From assembly GCF_003584645.1 (NCBI RefSeq), contig NZ_AP017928.1:5159501-5223500 (forward strand): a stretch of 64,000 nucleotides of DNA, given 5' to 3'. This document shows positions 9,093 to 17,505 of this stretch, piece after piece. Position 1 is the stretch's first letter. Each line of letters begins with the position of its first letter. Source of the stretch: Methylocaldum marinum (lineage in GTDB: Bacteria > Pseudomonadota > Gammaproteobacteria > Methylococcales > Methylococcaceae). The position numbers and the translations under genes are program-made. The notes under the pieces were generated by a model. It searched no databases and was not told where the DNA came from. It was given only the letters and a program-made list of their open reading frames with translations.

Positions 9093-10475
9093 CTAATGTT
9101 CATGGGTCGCCTCGCCTTTTTCCAATTCGGCTTTGAGGATGAAGCTGCCGGTCTCGGCGTAGAGCTCGCCGGGTTCGAGCCCGCCGACGACCTCCACGTA
9201 GCGGTCGTCGCCGCGGCCGATGACGACCGGACGCGGTTCGAAACCTTCATCCTCCCGCACGAACACCACGGTTTGCAGCAGTCCCTTCACGGTTTGCCCG
9301 GGTCCGGCGTGGGCCGGTTCAAAGCCGGTGCCGGCGAACTCGTGGCTTTTGATGCTTTGCAAGGCGGTACGGGCGACTCTCACCGGCACTTCGACACTGC
9401 CGGTTTCCAGCCTCCCGGTGACGAACAGGCCGGGCTGCCAGCGGCCGTCGCGATTGTCGATCTCGGCGCGGGCGAAGGTCCGCCGGGTTTCCTCGTTGAT
9501 CAGCGGCTGGACATGGATAATTTTCCCCCGGGTGTCCGGCCCTTCGTCGCCAATGCCGATGGTCACGGTCTGGCCGCTTCGCACCCGTGGCAGGTCCTTG
9601 GGATAGACGTTCAAATCCACCCAGACGGTGCTCAGATCCCCGAGCAGAAAGATCGGGGCATCGGGCTGTACCGCTTCACCCAGGGTGATGTGCCGCTCGA
9701 GGATGGTGCCGGCGAATGGCGCGGCGATCTCGTAGCGGCTCAATTCTTCGTGAGGATGAAGCGATTCCAGGGGTTCGCGGCGCAGCACGTGCAGTTGTTG
9801 CAGGGAAATCCCCATCGCCAGGAGCTTTTGCTCTACCGTGTGTTCCTCGACCCGGGCGACCGCCAGAGCAAGCTTCGCTTCCTGATAAACCTGTTTCGGG
9901 ATGATTTCCTCCTTCCACAGGATTTCCTTGCGCCGGAAGGTTGCGGAGGCCAGTTCCGCTTGCTTGCACGCCGCGAGATAAGCGGCCCTGGACTCCGCCA
10001 GTTCGCGGCTGTCGATTACTGCCATGACCTCGCCGGCCTCGACGCTGTCGCCGAGCGTTTTCCTGACTTCCGCCACCACACCGGCCACGCGCGGTACCAC
10101 GTGGGCGAGCCGGTCGGCGTTGATCGCAATCTGACCGGGCAGATTCAGCGTCATCGCCAGTCGCCCGGGCTGCGCGGCAACGACGCGAATGCCGACGAGC
10201 TCGAGCTGCGATGCACTCAGCCGAACGAGGTGTTCCTCATCGTGATCGTGTTCGTGGGCATGACCCGGTTCGTGTCTGTGCACCGGTTGCTCCTCCGCGT
10301 GCGGGGATGTCCGGACGGCGGCGGTGAGCGGCAGGAACGCCAGGGCGAGCGCCAAGGTGGCGAAAAGCGGATGGCTCGCGAACCGGGATCGCGGACAGGG
10401 GGCAATCCCGCGTCGAAGGGGGGGGCGTTTTGGGCGGGTTTCTGCGCCCGGTTTAAACAAGCGGGGTAAGCGCAT
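9093..10475 (-). CDS. periplasmic adaptor (HlyD/CzcB family) of the RND metal pump
   Basis: Membrane-fusion subunit linking the RND pump to an outer-membrane channel. The 460 residues include a hydrophobic N-terminal segment (FATLALALAFLPLTAAV). A histidine-rich metal-binding stretch follows (HRHEPGHAHEHDHDEEH, about residues 80-100). Next are a barrel-sandwich/lipoyl half (VVPRVAGVVAEVRKTLGDSVEAGEVMAVI), a helical hairpin (about 165-240), the second lipoyl half (AAPFAGTILERHITLGEAV) and a beta-barrel (VDLNVYPKDLPRVRSGQTV). The true start may be later than MRLPRLF, as the basic N-terminus before the hydrophobic segment is long. Transcribed with the pump gene below it. Confidence 0.94.
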   Translation of the reverse strand: MRLPRLFKPGAETRPKRPPLRRGIAPCPRSRFASHPLFATLALALAFLPLTAAVRTSPHAEEQPVHRHEPGHAHEHDHDEEHLVRLSASQLELVGIRVVAAQPGRLAMTLNLPGQIAINADRLAHVVPRVAGVVAEVRKTLGDSVEAGEVMAVIDSRELAESRAAYLAACKQAELASATFRRKEILWKEEIIPKQVYQEAKLALAVARVEEHTVEQKLLAMGISLQQLHVLRREPLESLHPHEELSRYEIAAPFAGTILERHITLGEAVQPDAPIFLLGDLSTVWVDLNVYPKDLPRVRSGQTVTIGIGDEGPDTRGKIIHVQPLINEETRRTFARAEIDNRDGRWQPGLFVTGRLETGSVEVPVRVARTALQSIKSHEFAGTGFEPAHAGPGQTVKGLLQTVVFVREDEGFEPRPVVIGRGDDRYVEVVGGLEPGELYAETGSFILKAELEKGEATHEH

Positions 10476-10580
10476 GGCGAAAGTCTCGATAGCCGTAAAA
10501 CATCGTGCCGCGACGAGTGGACCGGCACGGAGTGTAATGGGGCATATCCGCGTTGCCGCGGATGTAGCGGCGGTAAAGAC

Positions 10581-11036
10581 CTAGATCAGCAGCACGACGG
10601 TGCGGCGGAGAAGAACCCGGGCGTCTGCGGGTGGAGGCCTGTGAGGACGGAAACCGGCGGCGACCGTTCCGACCGAGGGAAGCAGAATGAAACAAAGCGC
10701 AACGAGCGCGAGCCATTCCAATCCGCCGAAACCGGTTCCGATTTCGGGGAAGGGCGCATGCGAGCCGTGATCGTTGCCTGCGACGGGAATGTCGATACAG
10801 GAACCGTCGCCTGAAAACGGCGCGGAAATTTCAGTATGATGTCCGGCAGATCTGCCCGGATCTGGCGCGCGATGATCGTGCCCGCCCGGTTCCACCGCAA
10901 CGTGTCCGTCCGCTCCGAAGCAGAGGACGTAGGCAGCTCGTTCCGGAATGCCCGGCGCGAAGTGTCCCAGCACTGCCAGGATGAGCAACAGGCTCAGCCC
11001 GAGCTTCAAGTGTCGGTGATGCCTAAGAGGAAACAT
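10581..11036 (-). CDS. His-rich membrane protein next to the metal pump, unknown function
   Basis: Small protein (151 residues from MFPLRHH) with an N-terminal membrane or signal segment (LKLGLSLLLILAVLGHF). A His/Asp/Gly-rich middle follows, with many scattered His residues (GGHDHRAPD, GHHTEI, NDHGSHAPF). A C-terminal membrane helix (LEWLALVALCFILLPSVG) and a basic tail complete it. The frame runs up to 11081, but ATG 11036 directly before the basic and hydrophobic segment is the better start. It lies about 105 bases upstream of the adaptor gene on the same strand, so it is likely the first gene of the metal-efflux operon. A role in periplasmic metal binding is inference. Confidence 0.7.
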   Translation of the reverse strand: MFPLRHHRHLKLGLSLLLILAVLGHFAPGIPERAAYVLCFGADGHVAVEPGGHDHRAPDPGRSAGHHTEISAPFSGDGSCIDIPVAGNDHGSHAPFPEIGTGFGGLEWLALVALCFILLPSVGTVAAGFRPHRPPPADARVLLRRTVVLLI

Positions 11037-11275
11037 TTTCACGGTGGATGGATGGTAACAAGTTTTTCTTCGAGTGACCAATATCCACCACGGCAGTCGC
11101 CTGAGCCATCGCTCATGTCGGCAGGCCCTCGCGCGCCGCTCTTGCGAGGCGGAACAATCCCGGATGGCTGCGTTTGCGACGTCTATTGCCCGGGGCGATG
11201 CCCCTTATTCCCGAATGTCACGGTGTTTCATCGGGGTCTGAACCGATTCCCGGTCGGCGATCCGGCCGACCTATC

Positions 11276-12013
11276 CTAGAGCAGCTCCCGAATGACCGGG
11301 TAATCCGAATAAAGCCGCTGGCGAAATATTTCTATGGCGGATTCGTTTCTTTCCGTGCGCGGGACGTCGACGGGTATATCGCAAATGACGGAGGCGGGGT
11401 GCGAGGACAGAAATATCAGGCGGTCCGCGAGTTCGATCGCTTCCCGCAGGTCGTGGGTGACGAACAGAACGGTGTGCGGTCGTTCCTGCCAGAGCGCCAC
11501 GACCAGTTCGCGCACGCGGCGGGCGGTCGGAGGATCGAGCGAGACGAAGGGTTCGTCCATGAGTAAAAGGTCCGGATTGACGGCGAAGGCACGTACCAGG
11601 GCCACGCGCCGGCTCATGCCCAGCGACAGTCGTTCCGGGTAAACATCTTGGGCGCCGGCGAGTCCGACCACCTCGAAAAGATGGTCGAGGTAGGCGGGTT
11701 CGGCTCGTTCCGGAAGCGCCAGTTCGATGTTTTCCCGCACCGTGCGCCAGGGAATCAGGCGCGGATTCTGAAACACATACCCGATGTGCGGCGGGCCGGT
11801 TTCGGTCCCGATTCGCACCGTGCCTTCATAATCCCGGTCCAGCCCGGCTGCTATATTTAACAGCGTGGTCTTACCGCAACCCGAGGGGCCGACCAGGCAG
11901 GCAAATTCCCCCGATCCGAGTATGATGGACAAATCCCGGAGTATGACGGGCGAGCCGGGTTCTCCCTTGGGGCGATAGGTTTTTCGGACGATTTCGATCT
12001 TGACCGCGGTCAT
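11276..12013 (-). CDS. ABC transporter ATPase, nitrate/sulfonate/taurine type
   Basis: ATP-binding subunit of an SsuB/TauB/NrtD-like importer. From ATG 12013 the product is 245 residues. It has Walker A GPSGCGKTT, Q-loop YVFQNPRLIPWRTV, signature LSLGMSRRVALVRAF, Walker B LLLMDEPF and the H-loop LFVTHDLREA. The WRTV stretch after the Q-loop is typical of this importer class. The start codon overlaps the stop of the permease gene by four bases (ATGA at 12010-12013). The longer frame above 12013 is a shadow of the permease gene. The signature reads SLGMS instead of the commoner SGGMR, a mild variation. Substrate not determinable. Confidence 0.93.
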   Translation of the reverse strand: MTAVKIEIVRKTYRPKGEPGSPVILRDLSIILGSGEFACLVGPSGCGKTTLLNIAAGLDRDYEGTVRIGTETGPPHIGYVFQNPRLIPWRTVRENIELALPERAEPAYLDHLFEVVGLAGAQDVYPERLSLGMSRRVALVRAFAVNPDLLLMDEPFVSLDPPTARRVRELVVALWQERPHTVLFVTHDLREAIELADRLIFLSSHPASVICDIPVDVPRTERNESAIEIFRQRLYSDYPVIRELL

Positions 12014-12753
12014 CGGCGCCACCGTTGCGCATGACGATCGAGCGGTTTGAGCAGCCCTATCTCGATCAACTGAATCACGACGACGAAGGCGATGGTATAG
12101 GCGAGTATGGCGGAGACGTTGAACATCTGGAAAAACAGGTGCAACTGGAAACCCATGCCGTTGCTGCGTCCGAGCAGTTCCACGACCAGAATGATCTTCC
12201 AGATCAGCGCCAGCCCGGTGCGCGAGGCGGCGATGAAAAATGGATACAGCTGCGGCCAGATAATATGGCGCAAGGTCTTGTACCGGCCGAACCGATACGC
12301 TTCCGCCATTTCCAAGAGATCCCGATCCAGCGTCCGCGCGCCTTCCCGCAAAGTCACGATGACGTTGGGCAGCTTGTTGATGACCACGGCGGCGATCGCG
12401 GCGCTTTCCACCAATCCGAACCATACGTAGCACAGGATAATGATGACGAGGGCCGGAATGTTCAGAAAGAATACCAGCCAACTGTCGAAAAACCGGTCCA
12501 GCCTTTCGTGTCGGCCCAGAAAAATTCCCAGGGCGGTTCCCATGCTCATGGCCAGGCCGAAGCTGACCGCCAGCCGCGCCAGGGTGACGCCCAGGTGGTA
12601 GGGCAGCGCTCCGGAGCGGACTTCCGAAAGAAACACTTCGGATACCTCCAGGGGCGACGGCAGCAACGGCGTTCCGAAGGCGGTCGCCGCAGCTTGCCAA
12701 AGGGTGAGCAACGCCGCGATCGAGATTAACGGGTAGAAAAGAGCGGCGTGCAT
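12010..12753 (-). CDS. ABC transporter permease, nitrate/sulfonate/taurine type
   Basis: Inner-membrane permease of the SsuC/TauC family, 247 residues from MHAALFYPL at 12753. About six hydrophobic segments are seen: LISIAALLTLWQAAATAF, LGVTLARLAVSFGLAMSM, FLNIPALVIIILCYVWFG and others. The cytoplasmic EAA-type loop reads EMAEAYRFGRYKTLRHIIWPQLYPFFIAA. An ATG 52 codons further up is open but would add a non-hydrophobic tail from the intergenic DNA. The pair lacks a periplasmic binding protein gene; one must act from elsewhere if the importer works. Divergent from the phosphorylase gene. Confidence 0.92.
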   Translation of the reverse strand: MHAALFYPLISIAALLTLWQAAATAFGTPLLPSPLEVSEVFLSEVRSGALPYHLGVTLARLAVSFGLAMSMGTALGIFLGRHERLDRFFDSWLVFFLNIPALVIIILCYVWFGLVESAAIAAVVINKLPNVIVTLREGARTLDRDLLEMAEAYRFGRYKTLRHIIWPQLYPFFIAASRTGLALIWKIILVVELLGRSNGMGFQLHLFFQMFNVSAILAYTIAFVVVIQLIEIGLLKPLDRHAQRWRR

Positions 12754-12893
12754 ATCGGAAGTAGACGGCAAATGGACGAGACGGACGACTGTATACGTAT
12801 GACATGTTATTTTAAGGGTTCGGCGGTGTAAGTGGTAAACAATCCGTCCTACAAATAAAAAATTAGAGTTTTTTCGAAAATGATTGCTGAAAC
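12754..12893. promoter_or_regulatory. divergent promoter region
   Basis: 140 bases between the diverging permease and phosphorylase genes, clearly more AT-rich than the surroundings (runs such as AAATAAAAAATTAGAG and GTTATTTTAAGG). Both transcripts must start here. A near-palindromic GTATACGTATGACATG-like stretch around 12791-12808 could be an operator. No exact -35/-10 pair can be named with confidence. Confidence 0.45.
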
Positions 12894-14492
12894 ATGACCC
12901 AAGCGGCATCCGACTCCGAAGCGCCGGCTTCCCCGGTTTCCGATTTTCACGACCAGCACGTCGGCCATCGGCTCAAGTTGCGCCGTATCGCTATCGATAC
13001 CTACCGGGAAAACGTGGCTTATCTCCATCGGGAGTGCTCGGTTTACCGTGCCGAAGGTTTTCAGGCGCTCGCGAAGATCGTGGTGTCTTGCAACGGCGAA
13101 CGTATCGAGGCCGTGTTGAACGTGGTGGACGATGACAAAATCGTCACTCCGGACGAACTCGGCCTATCCGAGCAGGCCTTCAGCCAGTTGTGCGCCGACG
13201 AGGGGCACGACGTCCGGGTCGCGCAGGCGGAACCGCCGGCCTCCATGGATGCGGTGCGCCGGAAGATCGGCGGCGAACGGCTGAGTTACGACGACTATAT
13301 CGCCATCACGCGCGATATCGCCGATCGCCGTTATTCGAAGATGGAAATGGCGGCTTTTCTGGTGGCGACCGGGCAGAACGGTCTGGACAGGGACGAAGTG
13401 CTGCTTCTGACCAAGTCCATGCTGGCGACCGGGAATAGGATAGACTGGAACGAACCTTTGGTCGCCGACAAACACTGCATCGGCGGTATTCCGGGCAACC
13501 GGACGTCCATGCTGGTCGTGCCCATCGTGGCGGCGCACGGCACCTTGATCCCGAAAACCTCGAGCCGAGCCATAACCTCGCCGGCCGGTACCGCGGATAC
13601 CATGGAAGTACTGGCGCGAGTGGATCTCTTGCCGGAAACCTTGGACAAGCTGGTTCGCCTCGAGCGAGGCTGCCTGGTCTGGGGCGGAACGACGTCCCTG
13701 GCGCCGGTGGACGATATGCTGATCTCGGTCGAGCGGCCTTTGGGCATCGACTCGCAAGGCCAGATGGTGGCTTCGATTCTGTCCAAGAAGCTTGCGGCGG
13801 GTGCTACGCATCTCCTGCTCGACATTCCGGTGGGGCCGACGGCAAAAGTTCGGCACATGCGCGATGCGATGCAGTTGCGAAAACTATTCGAGTACGTCGG
13901 TGATCGCCTGGGGCTTTATCTGGAAGTGATGATCACCGACGGCCGGCAGCCCGTCGGTCTCGGCATCGGGCCGGTTCTGGAGGTGCGCGACGTGATGCGG
14001 GTACTGGAAAACGATCCCGGCGCTCCCACCGATCTACGGGAGAAATCCCTGCGCCTAGCCGGGCGGATCATCGAATTCGACCCGGACGTGCGCGGCGGGC
14101 AGGGTTATGCCATTGCCCGGGAAATTCTGGAATCGGGGCGAGCCTTGGAAAAGATGAACCGTATTGTTATGGCACAAGGTGTGCAGGAGCAGAAAATCGA
14201 GCTGGGCAAGCTGACCTACGAAGTCTGTGCGGAGCGCGCGGGTTCCGTGACCCATATCGATAATTTCTTCCTCGCCCGCATTGCACGACTGGCCGGGGCG
14301 CCGATTTCGAAAGGGGCCGGCGTCGATCTGCTCAAGAAGCTGGGCGACAAAGTGGAACAAGGCGAAGCGTTGTACCGGATTCATGCCGAGTTTCCGTCGA
14401 ATTACGATTTCGCCTGCGATTTCGTTCGTCAGCGTACCGGTTACGAATTGGGCGAGTTCGACAAGATACCCAGGGGCTACGTGGAATTTTGA
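12894..14492 (+). CDS. AMP phosphorylase / thymidine phosphorylase family protein
   Basis: Phosphorolysis of a nucleotide or nucleoside (AMP + Pi to adenine + ribose 1,5-bisphosphate in the archaeal AMP phosphorylase; thymidine in DeoA). The 532 residues follow the long family: an extra N-terminal domain (about 1-120), an alpha domain (YDDYIAITRDIADRRYS), and the phosphate/nucleoside-binding core. The core includes DKHCIGGIPGNRTSML, KTSSRAITSPAGTADTMEV and the GGTTSLAPVDD region; a C-terminal alpha/beta domain follows. The KHCIGGIPGNRT and SRAITSPAGTADTME motifs fit AMP phosphorylase-like members better than classical DeoA. It is followed three bases later by a PRPP-synthetase-like gene, which supports a role in nucleotide recycling. 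No ribosome site stands out before ATG 12894. Confidence 0.9.
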   Translation: MTQAASDSEAPASPVSDFHDQHVGHRLKLRRIAIDTYRENVAYLHRECSVYRAEGFQALAKIVVSCNGERIEAVLNVVDDDKIVTPDELGLSEQAFSQLCADEGHDVRVAQAEPPASMDAVRRKIGGERLSYDDYIAITRDIADRRYSKMEMAAFLVATGQNGLDRDEVLLLTKSMLATGNRIDWNEPLVADKHCIGGIPGNRTSMLVVPIVAAHGTLIPKTSSRAITSPAGTADTMEVLARVDLLPETLDKLVRLERGCLVWGGTTSLAPVDDMLISVERPLGIDSQGQMVASILSKKLAAGATHLLLDIPVGPTAKVRHMRDAMQLRKLFEYVGDRLGLYLEVMITDGRQPVGLGIGPVLEVRDVMRVLENDPGAPTDLREKSLRLAGRIIEFDPDVRGGQGYAIAREILESGRALEKMNRIVMAQGVQEQKIELGKLTYEVCAERAGSVTHIDNFFLARIARLAGAPISKGAGVDLLKKLGDKVEQGEALYRIHAEFPSNYDFACDFVRQRTGYELGEFDKIPRGYVEF

Positions 14493-14494
14493 CC

Positions 14495-15388
14495 ATGATT
14501 TTAGGATTTCCCGATTCTCGCCGTCAGGCCTTGGCGGTGGTGGAGGCTCTGGATGCCCGGTACGGCGAAGTCGACGCGCACCGTTTCCCGGATGGCGAAA
14601 GCAAGCTGACCTTGCCCGAAATCAGGGGCGAGCATGTCGTCGTATTCCGCAGTCTTCATGATCCGGACCGGAAACTGGTCGAACTGCTCCTGGTGACTCG
14701 CGCCCTGCGGAACCATGGCGTCAAAAGACTGTCACTAGTAGCACCGTATTTGTGTTACATGCGTCAAGATTGCGCCTTTCGCCCGGGCGAAATCGTCAGT
14801 CAGAAGATTATCGGGGGGTTTCTTGCCGAGTTGTTCGATGACGTCGTCACCGTCGATCCTCATTTGCATCGTATAAGCCGACTCGAAGAGGCGGTCCCGG
14901 CGAAAAATCCTATCGTCGTGCCGGCTGCCCCGCTGTTCGCGCGTTTTCTAGCGTACAGGCCCGATCAGCCATTACTGATAGGGCCGGATGCCGAATCTGA
15001 ACAATGGGTGAGCGCCATCGCCAAGGATTCCGGGCTTTCGTTCGCCATCGCGCTGAAACAGCGTTTCGGCGACCGGCAGGTATCGGTGGAGACGCCGGAT
15101 GTGCCGGTGAGAGGACGCAGCGTCGTTCTTATCGATGACGTGGCCAGCACCGGGACGACCTTGATGGAAGTCGCCGCCAGGTTGCGCGAGCAGGGTGCCG
15201 AGAAGATCGATGCGCTGGTGACGCATCCCTTGTTTGTCGAGAATGCCGTCAACAAGCTGTTACACGGCGGTATTTCGGAGATCGGCAGCAGCGACAGTAT
15301 TCCTCATGCCACGAACGTTGTGTTCCTGGCTCCGGTTCTGGCGGAAACCATAAGAAACGGTCTCGACTACAATCCGAATTGCGATTAA
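14495..15388 (+). CDS. ribose-phosphate diphosphokinase family protein (PRPP synthetase paralogue)
   Basis: Predicted to make 5-phosphoribosyl 1-diphosphate from ribose 5-phosphate and ATP, or to use a related sugar phosphate. The 297 residues include the RFPDGES substrate region, ATP-loop residues (LVAPYLCYMRQDCAF), the VDPHLHR metal/flexible-loop histidine region and the PRPP-binding loop VLIDDVASTGTT. It is somewhat shorter and more divergent than the housekeeping Prs, so it is a specialised paralogue. ATG 14495 is preferred; a TTG at 14489 would overlap the phosphorylase stop. The tight coupling to the phosphorylase gene argues that the two enzymes act in one pathway. Confidence 0.88.
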   Translation: MILGFPDSRRQALAVVEALDARYGEVDAHRFPDGESKLTLPEIRGEHVVVFRSLHDPDRKLVELLLVTRALRNHGVKRLSLVAPYLCYMRQDCAFRPGEIVSQKIIGGFLAELFDDVVTVDPHLHRISRLEEAVPAKNPIVVPAAPLFARFLAYRPDQPLLIGPDAESEQWVSAIAKDSGLSFAIALKQRFGDRQVSVETPDVPVRGRSVVLIDDVASTGTTLMEVAARLREQGAEKIDALVTHPLFVENAVNKLLHGGISEIGSSDSIPHATNVVFLAPVLAETIRNGLDYNPNCD

Positions 15389-15394
15389 GTCTCC

Positions 15395-16921
15395 ATGGTG
15401 ATTCTCTTTAACCTTCTGCGAAGGATATCCCTCAGGAAGCTGATTCTCGTCGGTTTTGCGATGGCGATACTGCCCCTGGTGCTCGCCCTGATGTTCGCGG
15501 TCACGGCGGTCAAGGAACTGGCGGTATCCTCGCAGAAAACGGCTTACCGCGTGGCTCAGATCAGCCAAAAAAAGGAATTGCTGCGCGAAAAGCTCACCGA
15601 TTTTGAGCGCAAGGTCAAGCGCTACCTGGTCCTCGAGGACGAGGAAAGCCGTCTCGCTTTTGAAACGGTTCATCGCGACCTCAGCGAGGTGATCGGAAAT
15701 CTCTTGAGTCTGACCGAAGAACCGGCGCTGATTGCCGGACTCCGGCAGTTTGCCCTGGAGGAAGACGGCGTCTATCAACATGTTTCGAACATGTCGTTCG
15801 AGCCGGTGGCGAAAGTCGAAAAAGTCAACGTCCGCCGCTCCGCTTCTTCCACGCGCGAGCAGCGCGACAGCCCTAGGAAGGAGCGGGTGGAAGCGACCGA
15901 TGAGATGTTTTCGACGCTCAATCATAGGGCACGGGAACTTGCCCGCGCTTTCTCGGGTATCGTGGATTCCGAAGTCGATAATCTGGAGCATCGGTCCGAT
16001 GTGGTTCAGCGCCGGATGCTTCAGGAGTCTTCGGTCCTGCTCCCGATTTCGGCGGTTTTGATTTCGTTTGTCACGTTTTTCATCATTCGCTCCGTGCGGC
16101 AGATGGATCACGCCATACGCAAGCTCGGGGCCGGCGATTTCATTCAGCCGGTTCAAGTAACCGGTCCCAAGGATCTGGAATACCTGGGCGAGCGGTTGGA
16201 CTGGCTGCGCAGCCGGCTCCGGGCGCTCGAGGAAGGCAAGCAGCAATTCATCCGTCATGTGTCCCACGAAATCAAGACTCCGCTGGCGACCATCCATGAA
16301 GGCACCGAGTTGCTGGCCGATGAGGTCGTCGGGGAACTCAATACCGAGCAAAGGGAAATCGCTCAAATCGTGGTCAGCAACACTCAAAAGCTGGATACCT
16401 TGATTGCCGAATTGATCAATTACAGTCAGGTCAATGCCCGTCCCGGCGCCATGCTTAGAGAGACGGTGAATATGGCGCGGCTGGTGTCGGAATTGATCGA
16501 GGACTACCAGATTCGACTGCGTACCAAGTCCATCGGCTTGATCGAACACCTGCGTCCGGTCGAGCTCGACGGCAACCCGGACCAATTGCGTACGGTTGTT
16601 GATAATCTGCTGTCAAATGCAGTTAAATACTCGCCCATCGGCGGCGAAATCCGGGTCTCCCTCCGTCAGAACGGGGGCCACATGGAGTTGGAGGTTGAAG
16701 ATGACGGTCCCGGAATAGAAGCCGATGAGCGTAAGCACGTTTTCGAGCCGTTCTTTCAGGGAAAGGCCGCCCGAAAGGAGGGTGTTGCCGGCTCCGGCAT
16801 GGGACTGGCCATAGTTGGCGAATGCGTTTCCGGTCACCACGGCAAAGTCGAAGCTTTGGAGCCCCGCCCGAACAAAACCGGCGCCCGAATTCGGGTGCAA
16901 ATTCCTTTACGTCTAGATTAA
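15395..16921 (+). CDS. glrK: sensor histidine kinase GlrK (QseE)
   Basis: Inner-membrane sensor kinase of a two-component system. The 508 residues have TM1 at about 14-40 (LRKLILVGFAMAILPLVLAL), a periplasmic helical sensor region, TM2 at about 213-232 and a HAMP linker. The HisKA box has the phospho-accepting His near residue 291 (HVSHEIKTPLATIHEG). The ATPase domain shows N box DNLLSNAVKYSP, G1 VEDDGPGIE and G2 GSGMGLAIV. The gene order with the following lipoprotein and sigma54 activator matches glrK-qseG-glrR of enteric bacteria, the main basis for naming it. It begins only six bases after the PRPP-synthetase gene, so the salvage pair and the regulatory operon may share a transcript. Confidence 0.93.
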   Translation: MVILFNLLRRISLRKLILVGFAMAILPLVLALMFAVTAVKELAVSSQKTAYRVAQISQKKELLREKLTDFERKVKRYLVLEDEESRLAFETVHRDLSEVIGNLLSLTEEPALIAGLRQFALEEDGVYQHVSNMSFEPVAKVEKVNVRRSASSTREQRDSPRKERVEATDEMFSTLNHRARELARAFSGIVDSEVDNLEHRSDVVQRRMLQESSVLLPISAVLISFVTFFIIRSVRQMDHAIRKLGAGDFIQPVQVTGPKDLEYLGERLDWLRSRLRALEEGKQQFIRHVSHEIKTPLATIHEGTELLADEVVGELNTEQREIAQIVVSNTQKLDTLIAELINYSQVNARPGAMLRETVNMARLVSELIEDYQIRLRTKSIGLIEHLRPVELDGNPDQLRTVVDNLLSNAVKYSPIGGEIRVSLRQNGGHMELEVEDDGPGIEADERKHVFEPFFQGKAARKEGVAGSGMGLAIVGECVSGHHGKVEALEPRPNKTGARIRVQIPLRLD

Positions 16922-16928
16922 GTGATAC

Positions 16929-17501
16929 ATGAAATTCCCCTCCCGCGCTGCTGCTCTGGTCGTGTTGTTCGCTATCACGGGTTGTGCAGATTTCAGGAGC
17001 AAGGTTCATGGTGATACTGCATCTCAAACATCCGAGCAGAAATACGCGAGCTATGCGCTTGAGGATCTCCTCGGATTTGCTGCCGACATTGCCCGTATGC
17101 CCCCGGCCGAGCGGCTTTCCGAATGCCAGCAGCTATTGCAGGACTACCGGGTGGACCGCAGCTTGGGCGTACGTCTGCACGTTTTCTTTGCCCAGGCGGT
17201 CACCGAGGCCTGCGGCGATATCCGCAATGCCATAGGAATCGCCGACGCCTCTTTGGCCGAACTCCATGATGAGCGACTCAAGTCGCTGCTGATTTATCAG
17301 AAAGAAATTTTGAGCCGGATCGACACGGAGATCGAGAGGCGGAAAAGCTCGGAGCGCCAGGTGTCCCATACCGTTTCGAAAGAAAAGAAGGTGCACCGGC
17401 AGCTGAAAACGCAAGAGAGCGAACTGAAAGAGCTTCAAGAGAAGCTGGACGCGCTCAAAGCCATCGAGCAGCGTTTGGACGAGCCAAAAATCGGACAATA
17501 A
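16929..17501 (+). CDS. qseG: small lipoprotein QseG/YfhG-like
   Basis: Secreted lipoprotein of 190 residues with an N-terminal hydrophobic segment and the lipobox ITGC (Cys near residue 19). A mostly helical body follows with few conserved features (a pair of Cys about 65 and 95), then a C-terminal coiled coil rich in Glu/Lys (about residues 125-185). Sequence similarity to enteric QseG is weak by eye. Position between the glrK and glrR homologues, length and lipobox all fit. In enterobacteria QseG contacts the kinase and modulates its activity; the same role is inferred here. Confidence 0.8.
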   Translation: MKFPSRAAALVVLFAITGCADFRSKVHGDTASQTSEQKYASYALEDLLGFAADIARMPPAERLSECQQLLQDYRVDRSLGVRLHVFFAQAVTEACGDIRNAIGIADASLAELHDERLKSLLIYQKEILSRIDTEIERRKSSERQVSHTVSKEKKVHRQLKTQESELKELQEKLDALKAIEQRLDEPKIGQ

Positions 17502-17505
17502 TCCT

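Noticed and set aside
6619..9096. 825-residue plus-strand frame opposite the metal pump gene
   Set aside because: Antisense of a strongly supported RND pump; His/Asp/Gly-rich composition typical of an antisense shadow.
12014..12805. Upstream part of a 509-residue frame that includes the ABC ATPase
   Set aside because: It is out of phase with and fully covered by the permease gene; the ATPase starts at the ATGA overlap at 12013.
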